64,000 nucleotides of DNA, taken from Cellulomonas sp. NTE-D12 (GTDB lineage Bacteria > Actinomycetota > Actinomycetes > Actinomycetales > Cellulomonadaceae). Each line of letters starts with the position of its first letter. Position 1 is the stretch's first letter. This document shows positions 30,845 to 39,358 of the stretch, piece by piece. The notes below the pieces were generated by a model. It was not told the origin of the DNA, did no database searches, and worked only from the letters and a program-made list of their open reading frames with translations. Where the stretch lies: positions 2,728,001 through 2,792,000 of the forward strand of contig NZ_AP026442.1 in the NCBI RefSeq assembly GCF_027923705.1, written 5' to 3'. The position numbers and the translations under genes are program-made.

Positions 30845-31732
30845 ATGACCACCTCCGCAGACCCGGGCTCGACGCGCGGCCCTGAGGGCTTCCCCGCACA
30901 GCAGCAGCAGCCGCCGGGCCACACCGACCCGATGGTCCCCGACCCGGACCACGGCGAGCAGAGCTACACCGGCTCGGACAAGCTGGTGGGCAAGCGCGCC
31001 TTCATCACCGGCGGGGACTCCGGCATCGGACGGGCCGTGGCCATCGCGTTCGCCCGGGAGGGTGCCGACGTGGCGATCGGCTACCTGCCCGAGGAGCAGG
31101 ACGACGCCGAGGAGACGCGCGACTGGGTGCAGAAGGCGGGCCGCACGTGCGTGCTGGTGCCGGCCGACCTGACCGACGAGCGGCAGGCGCGTGAGTCCGT
31201 CCGCACCGCGGTGTCCGGGTTGGGCGGACTCGACATCCTGGTCAACAACGCCGGGTACCAGATGGCCCGCCGCGAGTCGATGGCGGACATCACCACCGAG
31301 GACCTGGACCGCACCATGCGGACCAACCTCTACGCGATGTTCTGGGTGACGCAGACGGCGCTGGAGCACCTGGGCAGCGGCGCCTCGATCATCAACACGA
31401 CGTCGATCCAGGCGTACCAGCCGTCGACGTCGCTGCTGGACTACGCCTCGACCAAGGCCGCGATCACCAACTTCACGGTGAACCTCGCGGCGGAGGTCGG
31501 GGCGAAGGGCATCCGGGTCAACGCCGTCGCGCCCGGGCCCATCTGGACGCCGCTGCAGCCGGCGACGCAGCCCGTCGAGAAGCTGGAGAAGTTCGGCAGC
31601 GACACCCCGCTGGGCCGGGCCGGGATGCCGGCCGAGGTGGCGCCGGCGTACGTCTTCCTCGCGGCGGACTCCACCGGGTCGTACGTCTCGGGGACGGTGC
31701 TGGGCGTGACCGGCGGCAAGCCGGTGTTCTGA
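30845..31732 (+). CDS. SDR family oxidoreductase (YghA/YhdF-like)
   Basis: This 295-residue short-chain dehydrogenase has an N-terminal extension of about 45 residues (Gln/Pro-rich, then DHGEQSYTGSDKLVGK), typical of the general-stress YhdF group. The cofactor loop is ITGGDSGIGRAVAIAF, then NNAGYQ, catalytic Ser in INTTSIQAY and YASTK with the catalytic Tyr/Lys. The substrate is unknown; NAD(P)-dependent alcohol/aldehyde chemistry is expected. Confidence 0.9.
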   Translation: MTTSADPGSTRGPEGFPAQQQQPPGHTDPMVPDPDHGEQSYTGSDKLVGKRAFITGGDSGIGRAVAIAFAREGADVAIGYLPEEQDDAEETRDWVQKAGRTCVLVPADLTDERQARESVRTAVSGLGGLDILVNNAGYQMARRESMADITTEDLDRTMRTNLYAMFWVTQTALEHLGSGASIINTTSIQAYQPSTSLLDYASTKAAITNFTVNLAAEVGAKGIRVNAVAPGPIWTPLQPATQPVEKLEKFGSDTPLGRAGMPAEVAPAYVFLAADSTGSYVSGTVLGVTGGKPVF

Positions 31733-31736
31733 CCGA

Positions 31737-31776
31737 GAGCGGCGGCCGGGTGGACGTGCGGGTCCCCCGGCCGCTC
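31737..31776 (+). terminator. Terminator after the SDR gene
   Basis: GAGCGG-(CGG bulge)-CCGGG pairs with CCCGGCCGCTC across a 15-base loop, five bases past the stop. Confidence 0.6.
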
Positions 31777-31823
31777 GGCGGTCGGTGGGGTGGTTGTGGG
31801 TTCGGCCGATCGAGGAGGTTCGG

Positions 31824-32783
31824 ATGCGGGTGGAGCGCGGCGTGAGCAGTGAGGGCCGGGTGGTGGTCACCGGTGGCGCCGGGTTCCTGGGCAGCCACCT
31901 GTGTACCGAGCTGCTGGACCGGGGCGCCGAGGTGGTGTGCCTGGACAGCGTCCTCACCGGCTCGCCCGCCAACGTCGCGCACCTGATCGACAACCCGCGG
32001 TCCCACCTGACGCGGTGCGACGTCACCGACTTCGTGCACGTGCCCGGACCGGTGGACGCCGTGCTGCACTTCGCCTCCCCCGCCTCGCCGGTGGACTACC
32101 TGCAGCTGCCGATCGAGACGCTCAAGGTCGGGTCGATCGGTACCGGGCACGCCCTCGGGCTGGCCAAGGACAAGGGCGCCCGGTTCCTGATCGCCTCGAC
32201 GTCCGAGGTGTACGGGGACCCGCAGGTGCACCCGCACTGGGGTCACGTGAACCCCGTCGGCCCGCGCGGCGTGTACGACGAGGCGAAGCGCTACGGCGAG
32301 GCGCTGACCACCGCGTACCGCAGCGCGCACCGCGTGGACACGGCGATCGTGCGGATCTTCAACACCTACGGGCCGCGCATGCGCCCGCACGACGGGCGGG
32401 CGATCCCCACGTTCATCCGGCAGGCGCTGGCCGGCGAGCCGGTGACGGTGGCCGGGGACGGCAGCCAGACGAGGTCCGTGTGCTACGTGGACGACCTGGT
32501 GCGCGGCGTGCTGGGGCTGCTGGACAGCGGGCACTCGGGGCCGATGAACATCGGCAACCCGCGCGAGCTGACCGTGCGGCAGATCGCGGAGGACGTGGTG
32601 GCGGCCACCGGCGCTCGCTCTCGCATCGACTTCATCCCGCGGCCGGTGGACGACCCGGAGGTGCGCCGTCCGGACACGGGGCTGACGACCGAGGTGCTCG
32701 GGTGGGCGCCGGAGGTCGAGTGGGAGGAGGGCCTGGAGCGGACCGTGGGCTGGTTCACCACCGCGCTGAGCCGCACGGCATGA
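31824..32783 (+). CDS. NAD-dependent nucleotide-sugar epimerase/decarboxylase (UDP-glucuronate decarboxylase-like)
   Basis: The ATG at 31824 has GAGGAGG eight bases upstream and gives 319 residues. This extended SDR shows VVTGGAGFLGSHLC, HFASPASPVDYL, STSEVYGDP, YDEAKRYGEAL (catalytic Tyr/Lys), RIFNTYGPRM and QTRSVCYVDDLV, the order seen in UDP-xylose synthases. The HFASPASP signature favours UDP-glucuronate decarboxylase over a 4-epimerase. It may use sugar from the UDP-glucose pyrophosphorylase encoded upstream. Confidence 0.82.
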   Translation: MRVERGVSSEGRVVVTGGAGFLGSHLCTELLDRGAEVVCLDSVLTGSPANVAHLIDNPRSHLTRCDVTDFVHVPGPVDAVLHFASPASPVDYLQLPIETLKVGSIGTGHALGLAKDKGARFLIASTSEVYGDPQVHPHWGHVNPVGPRGVYDEAKRYGEALTTAYRSAHRVDTAIVRIFNTYGPRMRPHDGRAIPTFIRQALAGEPVTVAGDGSQTRSVCYVDDLVRGVLGLLDSGHSGPMNIGNPRELTVRQIAEDVVAATGARSRIDFIPRPVDDPEVRRPDTGLTTEVLGWAPEVEWEEGLERTVGWFTTALSRTA

Positions 32784-32833
32784 ATTGCCCGTCGGGCGAA
32801 CTATTCGTCCGGTGATTTTGCGTGTCGCCAGGG

Positions 32834-32876
32834 TGGGAGCGCTTCCGTTGACACCGGTCCAGGCCTTTCTGATACT
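32834..32876 (+). promoter_or_regulatory. CelR/CebR-like operator abutting a strong sigma-70-type promoter
   Basis: TGGGAGCGCTTCCG (32834-32847) agrees with the CelR/CebR operator TGGGAGCGCTCCCA at 12 of 14 positions. It touches a perfect -35 TTGACA (32848-32853), followed by a 17-bp spacer and -10 GATACT (32871-32876). Transcription should start near 32883, about 70 bases before the secreted protein gene. LacI-family repression relieved by cello-oligosaccharides is the known logic of this operator. Confidence 0.7.
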
Positions 32877-32952
32877 GGCGGCAGGCGCCTCGCGCGCCGC
32901 GGCACCATCAATGCAGATGGTCGCTACTTACCAGCCGGAAAGGCGGTCGCAC

Positions 32953-34809
32953 GTGCGATCACGTGGTGAGAACCTGCGTCAAGAGAGCGCTCCCAGGCGC
33001 CGAGTAGCAGTCGTGGGGGTGACGTTCCTCGGGCTGGCGCTCAGCACCGGCCTGGCGGCCGCACCCGCGGTTGCGGCCGACCCGCACCAGGGCGGCAGCG
33101 CGACGGACCTCGGCGCGAACGTCGTCGTCTTCACGCCGTCGATGTCGACGGCGGACATCCGGGCCCGCGCCCAGGCGATCTACGCCCAGCAGTCCGACAG
33201 CGAGATGGGCACCGGCCGCTACGCGCTCCTGTTCGAGCCGGGCACCTACGGTTCGGCGAGCGACCCGCTGGACATCCCCGTCGGCTACTACACCGAGGTG
33301 GCCGGTCTGGGCCAGGACCCGTCGGCCGTCACCATCAACGGTGGCGTCACCGCCATCGGCAAGAACGGCTCGGGGTCGCTGGACATCTTCTGGCGGTCCG
33401 TCTCCAACCTGACCATCCACGTGGTGCCCACCGCGGACGGCTGCCACACCGGCAACGAGATGTGGGCCGTGTCGCAGGCCGCGCCGATGCGGCGGGTGGA
33501 CGTGAAGGACTACACGACCTTCATGCCGTACTGCGAGAACCCGAACTACGCGTCCGGCGGGTTCGTCGCTGACTCGTTCCTCGAGGGCGGCGCGCTCAAC
33601 GGCTCCCAGCAGCAGTTCTACGTGCGCAACACCAACCTGGGCGGCGGCTGGTCCAACTATGTCTGGAACCAGGTGTTCTCCGGTGACGTGAACGCGCCGG
33701 CGCAGGACTTCGGCAACGGCGCCGCGTACACCACGCTCGCCACGACGCCGGTGAGCAAGGAGAAGCCGTACCTCTACACCGACACAGCGGGCAGCTGGAA
33801 CGTCTTCGTGCCGTCGGTGCAGCACGACTCCGTCGGGACGACGTGGGCCAACGGCCACACGCCCGGCACCTCGGTGCCGCTGAACCGGTTCTTCGTTGCG
33901 ACCCCGTCGGACTCCGTCAGCACCATCAACGCGGCGCTGGCCCGCGGCCTGAACCTGCTGCTCACTCCCGGCGTCTACGACGTCAGCTCGCCCATAAAGG
34001 TGAAGCGCGCCGGCACCGTGGTGCTGGGCCTGGGCATGGCGACGCTGACGGCGACCCACGGCAACACCGTGCTGACCACGGCCGACGTGCCGGGCATCGA
34101 CATCGCCGGGATCACCGTCGACGCCGGTGCGGTGAACTCGCCGGTGCTGGTGCAGATCGGCACCAAGAACGGCAACAACGGCCGGCCGCACGACGGCGCC
34201 GCCGACCCGGTCGCCCTGCAGGACGTGTTCTTCCGCATCGGCGGGCCGCACGTCGGCAAGGCGGCCCTGGCGCTCGAGGTGAACACCGACCACGCCGTGC
34301 TCGACGACCTGTGGGTGTGGCGCGCCGACCACGGCGTCCCCGGCTCGGTGGGCTGGACCGTCAACACCGCCGACACCGGCCTCGTGGTCAACGGTGACGA
34401 CGTCACCGCGACCGGCCTCTTTGTCGAGCACTTCCAGAAGTACAACGTCATCTGGAACGGCAACGGCGGAAAGGTGCTCTTCTTCCAGAACGAGCTCCCC
34501 TACGACCCGCCGACGCAGGCCGACTACCAGCACGACGGAATTCTGGGATACGCGGCGTTCAAGGTGGCCGACTCGGTTTCCACCTTTACCGGGTACGGCA
34601 TGGGCAGCTACATCTACACGAACGTGAACCCCGACATCCACGTGTCGCACGCCTTCGAGGTGCCCGTGAACGACGGTGTACGGCTGCACGACCTGCTGAC
34701 CATCAACCTCAGCGGGCCGGGGACCATCGACCACGTGGTGAACGACACCGGCGGGCCGGTCAGCGACGCCAACAAGGACGTGGCGAGCCAGGTGGTCAGC
34801 TTCCCGTGA
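32953..34809 (+). CDS. Secreted tandem beta-helix protein, possible glycan-active enzyme (GH55-like)
   Basis: From GTG 32953 the protein has 618 residues with a signal peptide (RRRVAVVGVTFLGLALSTGL, cleavage near AVA-AD). The mature part has two pectate-lyase-like beta-helix halves. Each begins with a Leu/Ala-rich helix and a PGTY/PGVY turn (FEPGTYGSASDPLDIPVGYY; LLTPGVYDVSSPIKVKRAGT), an arrangement like GH55 exo-beta-1,3-glucanases. Streptomyces relatives carry vague names, so activity is unproven. Control by a CelR-like operator points to polysaccharide breakdown. A longer frame to 32785 would cover the promoter and is unlikely. Confidence 0.75.
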   Translation: MRSRGENLRQESAPRRRVAVVGVTFLGLALSTGLAAAPAVAADPHQGGSATDLGANVVVFTPSMSTADIRARAQAIYAQQSDSEMGTGRYALLFEPGTYGSASDPLDIPVGYYTEVAGLGQDPSAVTINGGVTAIGKNGSGSLDIFWRSVSNLTIHVVPTADGCHTGNEMWAVSQAAPMRRVDVKDYTTFMPYCENPNYASGGFVADSFLEGGALNGSQQQFYVRNTNLGGGWSNYVWNQVFSGDVNAPAQDFGNGAAYTTLATTPVSKEKPYLYTDTAGSWNVFVPSVQHDSVGTTWANGHTPGTSVPLNRFFVATPSDSVSTINAALARGLNLLLTPGVYDVSSPIKVKRAGTVVLGLGMATLTATHGNTVLTTADVPGIDIAGITVDAGAVNSPVLVQIGTKNGNNGRPHDGAADPVALQDVFFRIGGPHVGKAALALEVNTDHAVLDDLWVWRADHGVPGSVGWTVNTADTGLVVNGDDVTATGLFVEHFQKYNVIWNGNGGKVLFFQNELPYDPPTQADYQHDGILGYAAFKVADSVSTFTGYGMGSYIYTNVNPDIHVSHAFEVPVNDGVRLHDLLTINLSGPGTIDHVVNDTGGPVSDANKDVASQVVSFP

Positions 34810-34839
34810 TCGGGGTGATGGCTCGGTAGCGATTGACGC

Positions 34840-34873
34840 GGCGGCCCCTGGAGCGGAAGCTCCAGGGGCCGCC
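34840..34873 (+). terminator. Strong terminator after the secreted protein gene
   Basis: A perfect 15-bp stem (34840-34854 with 34859-34873) capped by a GGAA tetraloop lies 31 bases past the stop. It marks the left edge of the lower-GC insertion. Confidence 0.85.
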
Positions 34874-35132
34874 GTGCTATCCGAAGACTCCAAACGACTC
34901 GCTCCCACCAAGTGCGGCGGAGGAGAGTCTCTTGACCACCCGAGGCACCAGTGCGCATTCGAGAGGTCTTGGCATACGTCCATAAGCCAGCTCTCCGGTC
35001 GTGCAGTACGAAGTACCACTGAGGCTCTCTCCCGACTCCAGGTCGTCGCAGCCAGCAGTGGTCCATCCGGCGTGAGGGCGCGCCAACCGGTCTCGCCATG
35101 CCACCCGAGTTCAACGCTTCTCGCGTCGCCGC
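34874..35132. other. Non-coding lead of the lower-GC insertion
   Basis: From the terminator to the HEPN-type gene, base composition falls visibly below the surroundings. I see no convincing gene, repeat or integrase remnant here, and no direct repeat matching the right edge near 37.3-37.4 kb. The only signal is CAGACT (35139-35144), just past this stretch. Confidence 0.4.
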
Positions 35133-35150
35133 GTGGTGCAGACTGACTCC

Positions 35151-36434
35151 GTGACTGTTCATGGCATCAGGGCGTTGACGGAGCTCGCGATTGCGATGTT
35201 CGACGCCACGCGCGACATCGCAGATACCCTGAGGAATAATTTCAGAACCGGTTTCGGCGACCCTATCCTCGATGGCGCACTATTCCCGAACGGCGCAATT
35301 CCCGAACTGTATGGCGGGCCAGCGCTAACGCAGGCCGTCGAAGCTCTAGGAGCGGACCCCACCATGGAGCCCCTCCTGCCGCGCGAAGGTGAATTCGACC
35401 CATCCCTCAGCACAGCCATGGGTGGCTCTAGACAGGACTTTCGAGGCCTCGTCAAGTCCCTTGTCGCTTCCGCGCTGAGAATTATGTACTTCGATTCTGC
35501 GGAACAGACGCATTCTGTGCTGATAGAGCAGGTGCTAAGGAACTACGAGTCACTGAAGCGGGTTGCCCGTGGTGAGCCGATTTCAGTTAGGATAATTCAC
35601 GGGATCGGTGGAGTCATTTTGCCCCCGGAGGCAAGAATCGTGACACCTTGGGGGACCGTGACACCGGCACCCCAGCCTGTGAACCCGGTCCTCTACGGAA
35701 TGAACGCTTTCCGTCCACCGACCACCGCGCTGCTACTTCGCGACTACACAACGACGGTCGCGGTCTCGCGAGACGAGTTCCCCAGACCCGCGCCCGACGC
35801 GGAGCTATTTGCCACAGCGCAGAGGATTACGGAACTGTTGCCACTCTCATTCGCACTGGCCATCGAAGGGGATAGACACTGCGCCCCGATGCTTACGTTC
35901 ACGACTGCAGTACAGCCATTCACAGCGAGCTTTGGCGCAACCTCTTCGGGCAGGCTAGGACCGCCGTGGCAGCAGACGACCGTGGAGAAAAGCGACGTCC
36001 CCGCAGTTGAGGACTGGGCCAGGAGGATAAACTCGCGCCACGTCGAAAACCTTCAGGTCACGGCGCGGAGGATCGTCTCGGCCATCGCAGAGCGCACCGA
36101 TAGAAGCGATGCCCTGGTGGATGCGGTCATGGCATGGGAAAGCCTCGTCGGAACAAAGAATGAAACAGTGTTCCGGGTGACGGCGGCGTTGTCCAAACTA
36201 CTTGCCACGAGCCCAAGCGAGCGTCGCTCCCTACGAAGGGAACTGGCCAATACCTACGACATTCGCAGCCGAGTGGTTCACGGGGATGTCGTGGACGACG
36301 GGAAGGTCAGCCTTGAGGCAGACAATGCAATCGAGGTTGCTTTGTCTGCAACCCGGGCCCTCTACCGGCGGGCACCCGAGTGGCTCACGTACACGAGCAA
36401 CGAGCGAGCTGATCGACTAATCCTGGAGGAGTAG
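35151..36434 (+). CDS. HEPN-domain protein of an accessory island (Apea-like HEPN)
   Basis: I prefer GTG 35151 (427 residues) because CAGACT lies six bases upstream as a leaderless -10; GTG 35133 is the alternative. The first 300 residues match nothing I know. The C-terminal 130 residues (MAWESLVGTKNETVFRVTAA, LRRELANTYDIRSRVVHGD, then a helix with ALYRR) look like an Apea-type HEPN domain, with the RxxxxH ribonuclease motif in RSRVVH. HEPN proteins of this kind are common in anti-phage and toxin systems. Codon use and GC are unlike the neighbours, pointing to transfer. Confidence 0.65.
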   Translation: MTVHGIRALTELAIAMFDATRDIADTLRNNFRTGFGDPILDGALFPNGAIPELYGGPALTQAVEALGADPTMEPLLPREGEFDPSLSTAMGGSRQDFRGLVKSLVASALRIMYFDSAEQTHSVLIEQVLRNYESLKRVARGEPISVRIIHGIGGVILPPEARIVTPWGTVTPAPQPVNPVLYGMNAFRPPTTALLLRDYTTTVAVSRDEFPRPAPDAELFATAQRITELLPLSFALAIEGDRHCAPMLTFTTAVQPFTASFGATSSGRLGPPWQQTTVEKSDVPAVEDWARRINSRHVENLQVTARRIVSAIAERTDRSDALVDAVMAWESLVGTKNETVFRVTAALSKLLATSPSERRSLRRELANTYDIRSRVVHGDVVDDGKVSLEADNAIEVALSATRALYRRAPEWLTYTSNERADRLILEE

Positions 36435-36540
36435 ACCTAGCTTCGGCCCGCGGCTGTGGGCAATCGAGGCAGGGCCGATTCACGCGCTGGCCGTCTCCGC
36501 GGGCGCCCCTCACGGGTGTGGCGATGCCAGACTCGCTCCT

Positions 36541-37324
36541 GTGACCGACCGTGGACGCGATCCGAGGCCCGACCAAGAGGTGTGGTGGGAGGGCCTCAAG
36601 TCGGTCCAGGCCGCGCTGATGCAGATCCACCGGTTCCAAGAGGTATTCGGTGAGCGGGTCCGCGCAGAGTCCGACGCCGAGACTCGCGCCCGAGCGGCGG
36701 GTGATCCGCCTGACGACCCGTGGCGGCAGCACTACGACGCCATGGAGCCGTACGACCCTGATCGCCCCCTTCGTGTGCCCTCGTGGGCGTTGCGAATGCA
36801 GGCATCGTCTGATGCTCGACTTCCTGCTCGTTGCCATTCGCGGCGTGTTGCGCGCGCAGGCGAAGATCCCCGAGGCGATCCGACCAGAGATGGCGGACCA
36901 GCAGATGCTCAAGCACATGCGCGACGTCGCGGAACACTTCGACGTCGTGCCAGAGGCGACGAAGCGCCTAGCGAACCAGTTTCCGACCGTCAACACCGGC
37001 CAAGTCGCCTGGACAACCAAGGAGATCTGGATCGGAGGATTGGAGGGCGTGCCGTTGTCCCGTGTCCAATCGTGGCTCTGGCGCGTTCATGAGGCTCTGG
37101 TGACTTGCCTAGCGGGCGTAGGCATAGACGTCCCTGACGACCTTCTTGCGTCCTACGTCGAAGGTGACGACGCGTTGAAGTGGCCCTCGGAGCGATTGAG
37201 GTTCCACTGGTCGCTGCCGACGATGGACGAGCGCGATTGGCCGCGCGAGCCAATGCCCGAGGCTCTGCAGGCGCTGCTCGCTCAGCGATGGGCCACGCAG
37301 CGCACCCGTGACCCGAAGGACTAG
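36541..37324 (+). pseudogene. Frameshifted hypothetical gene of the accessory island
   Basis: Protein-like sequence starts at GTG 36541 in one frame (VWWEGLKSVQAALMQIHRFQ, then WRQHYDAMEPYDPDRPLRVP) and continues in another frame from about 36800 (RHRLMLDFLLVAIRGVLRAQ, VQSWLWRVHEALVTCLAGVG) to a stop at 37324. Past the switch the first frame degenerates to Arg-rich out-of-frame sequence. The reconstructed product has about 260 residues, mostly helical, and I do not recognise it. A sequencing error, true pseudogene, or two overlapping genes (second start ATG 36812) are all possible. CAGACT seven bases before the GTG repeats the leaderless promoter of the HEPN gene. Confidence 0.5.
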
Positions 37325-37408
37325 CTGTACTGAGTCGCATCCGGTGCCGCCGTAGGAATGGCAGCGACAGGAAGAGGAGGTCGGGATCTAGGCCCCGCGT
37401 CGCGGAGG

Positions 37409-38383
37409 TCAGTGTTCGGAGGGGCGTAGCCCGGTTCGAAACACCTCTTCAGCCGTGACGTCCGCTAATGCCGAGTCGATTCCGCCTTCATGGGGGTCGC
37501 CCCGGTGAGTTTGGTCGCCGTGCCAGAGGACGGTGTGGATGTGCTCGTCGATGGCGGGGCCCCAGTGTTGGGGTGGGGTCGGGCCGAAGAGGAGGACCGA
37601 CGGGGTGCAGAGGGCCGTCGCTAGGTGGGCTACGCCGGTGTCGCCGCAGATCAGGAGCGCGGCGTGGGCGACCAGGTTCGCGAGGCCCGGGATGGTGAGG
37701 GTGCCGGCGCGGGTCTCGATGAGGCGAGCGGCCGGTGCTGAGTCCCCGGTGAGGAGGGCGCGAGCATCCGTGACGACGCGGGTCGCCAGGTCGACCTCGT
37801 CGGGACCGCCGGTGACGAGCACACGGCGGCCCTCCGAGGCGAGCGCGGCCGCGACGGCGGACCAGCGGTCGGCCGGCCATCGTCGGGAACCCGATGACGC
37901 GCCCGGGTGCAGCAGGACGGCTCCCGCGTCCTCGTCGGCACCCCCGGGCGGCAGCGTCAGGCGGAGGTCGTCGCGGCCGCACTCTCCGCCGGCCCAGCGG
38001 ACCAGGCGGCACCAGCGGTCGACCTCGTGCTCGTCGGCGCGCCACACCGGGCCGTCCGGAAGGCCGTCCGTCGCGAAGGCGACCAGACGGCTGGGCCGGG
38101 TGGCGGCCAGCACCGCGTGGCTCTGCGGGCCGCGGCCGTGCAGGTTCACCGCGAGGTGACCACCACCGGCCAGCTCCGGCGGCAGCACCTGCGGCTCCAG
38201 CCCCGCAGCGGGCATCACCTCGTCGGCCACGCCCAGGTCACGCAACCAGGTGCCGATCCCCACAGGCCCGGCGAGCCACAGCCGGCGGTTCGGCCAGGCT
38301 CGCCGAACGCCACGGAGTGCAGCGACGCCGGTGAGGGCGTCGCCCAGCCCGAGGGCCCGCAGCACCAGCACGTCGCCGGACAT
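37409..38383 (-). CDS. Glycosyltransferase family 9 (heptosyltransferase-like)
   Basis: From ATG 38383 the protein has 324 residues. It shows VLVLRALGLGDALTGVAALRG at the N-terminus, VNLHGRGPQSH, LLHPGASSGSRRWPADRW and ICGDTGVAHLATAL...LFGPTPP, the GT9 donor-binding signature. Actinobacteria lack lipopolysaccharide, so the acceptor is probably another cell-envelope glycan. The frame is open upstream to about 38476 in Ala-rich sequence, so the start could be earlier. Confidence 0.8.
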   Translation of the reverse strand: MSGDVLVLRALGLGDALTGVAALRGVRRAWPNRRLWLAGPVGIGTWLRDLGVADEVMPAAGLEPQVLPPELAGGGHLAVNLHGRGPQSHAVLAATRPSRLVAFATDGLPDGPVWRADEHEVDRWCRLVRWAGGECGRDDLRLTLPPGGADEDAGAVLLHPGASSGSRRWPADRWSAVAAALASEGRRVLVTGGPDEVDLATRVVTDARALLTGDSAPAARLIETRAGTLTIPGLANLVAHAALLICGDTGVAHLATALCTPSVLLFGPTPPQHWGPAIDEHIHTVLWHGDQTHRGDPHEGGIDSALADVTAEEVFRTGLRPSEH

Positions 38384-38472
38384 CTCGGCCGAGCCAGCCC
38401 CGAGAGCCCCAGCCGCCGCAGCAGTCCCAGCCGCCACCGCCGTCGTCACGACGTCGTCGGGCGCCGCGCCGC

Positions 38473-38700
38473 TCACGGCCAGGAGCTCTCCCCCAGCGCC
38501 ATCACCAGCATCTCCCGGATCTCCGAGCCGACCGGCTGCCGCAGGGCGGTCAGCACGGCGCCCGGCGTCGCCGCCGGGTCGTTGAGCTGGGCATCGGGTC
38601 CCGCCCCGTACTGAAGCCGCGCAGCGCCAGCGTGGAGCCGACCGTGACGATGGTGCCGTGCGTGCGCTCCAGCGACGGCAGCGCGCACCGCGAGGCGCCG
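38473..38700 (-). pseudogene. Remnant of a short-chain dehydrogenase gene
   Basis: Read leftwards, one frame gives LPSLERTHGTIVTVGSTLAL (the beta-5/Ser region of an SDR) from about 38690 to 38600. Another gives GAVLTALRQPVGSEIREMLV followed by MALGESSWP and a stop at 38473, the typical C-terminus of actinobacterial SDRs (EIRE-type end with a terminal SWP). The N-terminal Rossmann half and the YxxxK segment are missing, so internal and N-terminal deletions have destroyed it. It is divergent from the TetR gene, its likely former regulator. Confidence 0.65.
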
Positions 38701-38746
38701 CCACGCTGACACGCCGGTACGGTCCGGCGCGGCCTCCGCGCACGGC

Positions 38747-38758
38747 TACCCTGCTCGG
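38747..38758 (+). promoter_or_regulatory. -10 element giving a leaderless start for the TetR gene
   Basis: TACCCT at 38747-38752 is followed by six bases and the GTG start. No Shine-Dalgarno is present. Confidence 0.4.
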
Positions 38759-39358
38759 GTGGTGGGCACGGGTCAGGACTCCGGAGGGCTGCGGAGCCGC
38801 ATCCTCCAGGCCACGCGACAGCTGCTGATCGAGGGACGCGACCCCCGCCTCGTCAGCATCGCGCGTGTCTGCGCACGGGCGGCGTGCACGCCGCCGTCTC
38901 TGTACCACTACTTCGCCACCAAGGACGACCTGCTCAGCGAGGTCTGCGACGGCGTGATGCGCGAGTTCATGTCCGGTCTGCAGCGCCAGGTCGCCACCAT
39001 CGCGGACCCTCTCGAGGAGCTCGCCGCCCGCGGCACCGCCTACCTCGAGTGGGGGCTCGCCAACCCGGGCGAGTACCGCGTGCTGTTCGACCGCCCCAGC
39101 TGGGCGGTCGCGGGCGAGCAGCGGTCCTCGGACGCCAGCAACGGCCTCGCGGAGCTGGTGGACAACGTGGTGCGGTGCCGGATCGCGGGCAAGCTGTCCA
39201 CCGACACCGACCCGTTCATCCAGGCGCTCGCGCTGTGGGGCGAGGTGCACGGTCTGACGATGCTGGCGATCGCCAACCCGAACATCCCGCCGCACGTGCT
39301 GCACGGCGCGCTGCAGGCGTCGCAGGCCTGGCAGCTGGGGGTCAGCCCGCGGGCGTGA
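38759..39358 (+). CDS. TetR family transcriptional regulator
   Basis: This 199-residue regulator has an N-terminal HTH (LRSRILQATRQLLIEGRD, SIARVCARAACTPPSLYHYF with ATKDDLLSEV) and a TetR_C-type ligand domain (GTAYLEWGLANPGEYRVLFD, ALALWGEVHGLTMLAIANP). It is divergent from a broken SDR gene and converges with, and overlaps by 17 bases, the oxidoreductase gene. Its target may have been the lost SDR. Confidence 0.88.
   Translation: MVGTGQDSGGLRSRILQATRQLLIEGRDPRLVSIARVCARAACTPPSLYHYFATKDDLLSEVCDGVMREFMSGLQRQVATIADPLEELAARGTAYLEWGLANPGEYRVLFDRPSWAVAGEQRSSDASNGLAELVDNVVRCRIAGKLSTDTDPFIQALALWGEVHGLTMLAIANPNIPPHVLHGALQASQAWQLGVSPRA

Noticed and set aside
32785..32952. Upstream in-frame extension of the secreted beta-helix protein
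   Set aside because: It would place coding sequence over the -35, -10 and operator and before the signal peptide. The GTG at 32953 fits better.
34874..37408. Lower-GC island considered as a prophage or integrative element
   Set aside because: No integrase, phage structural gene, tRNA target or flanking direct repeat could be seen.
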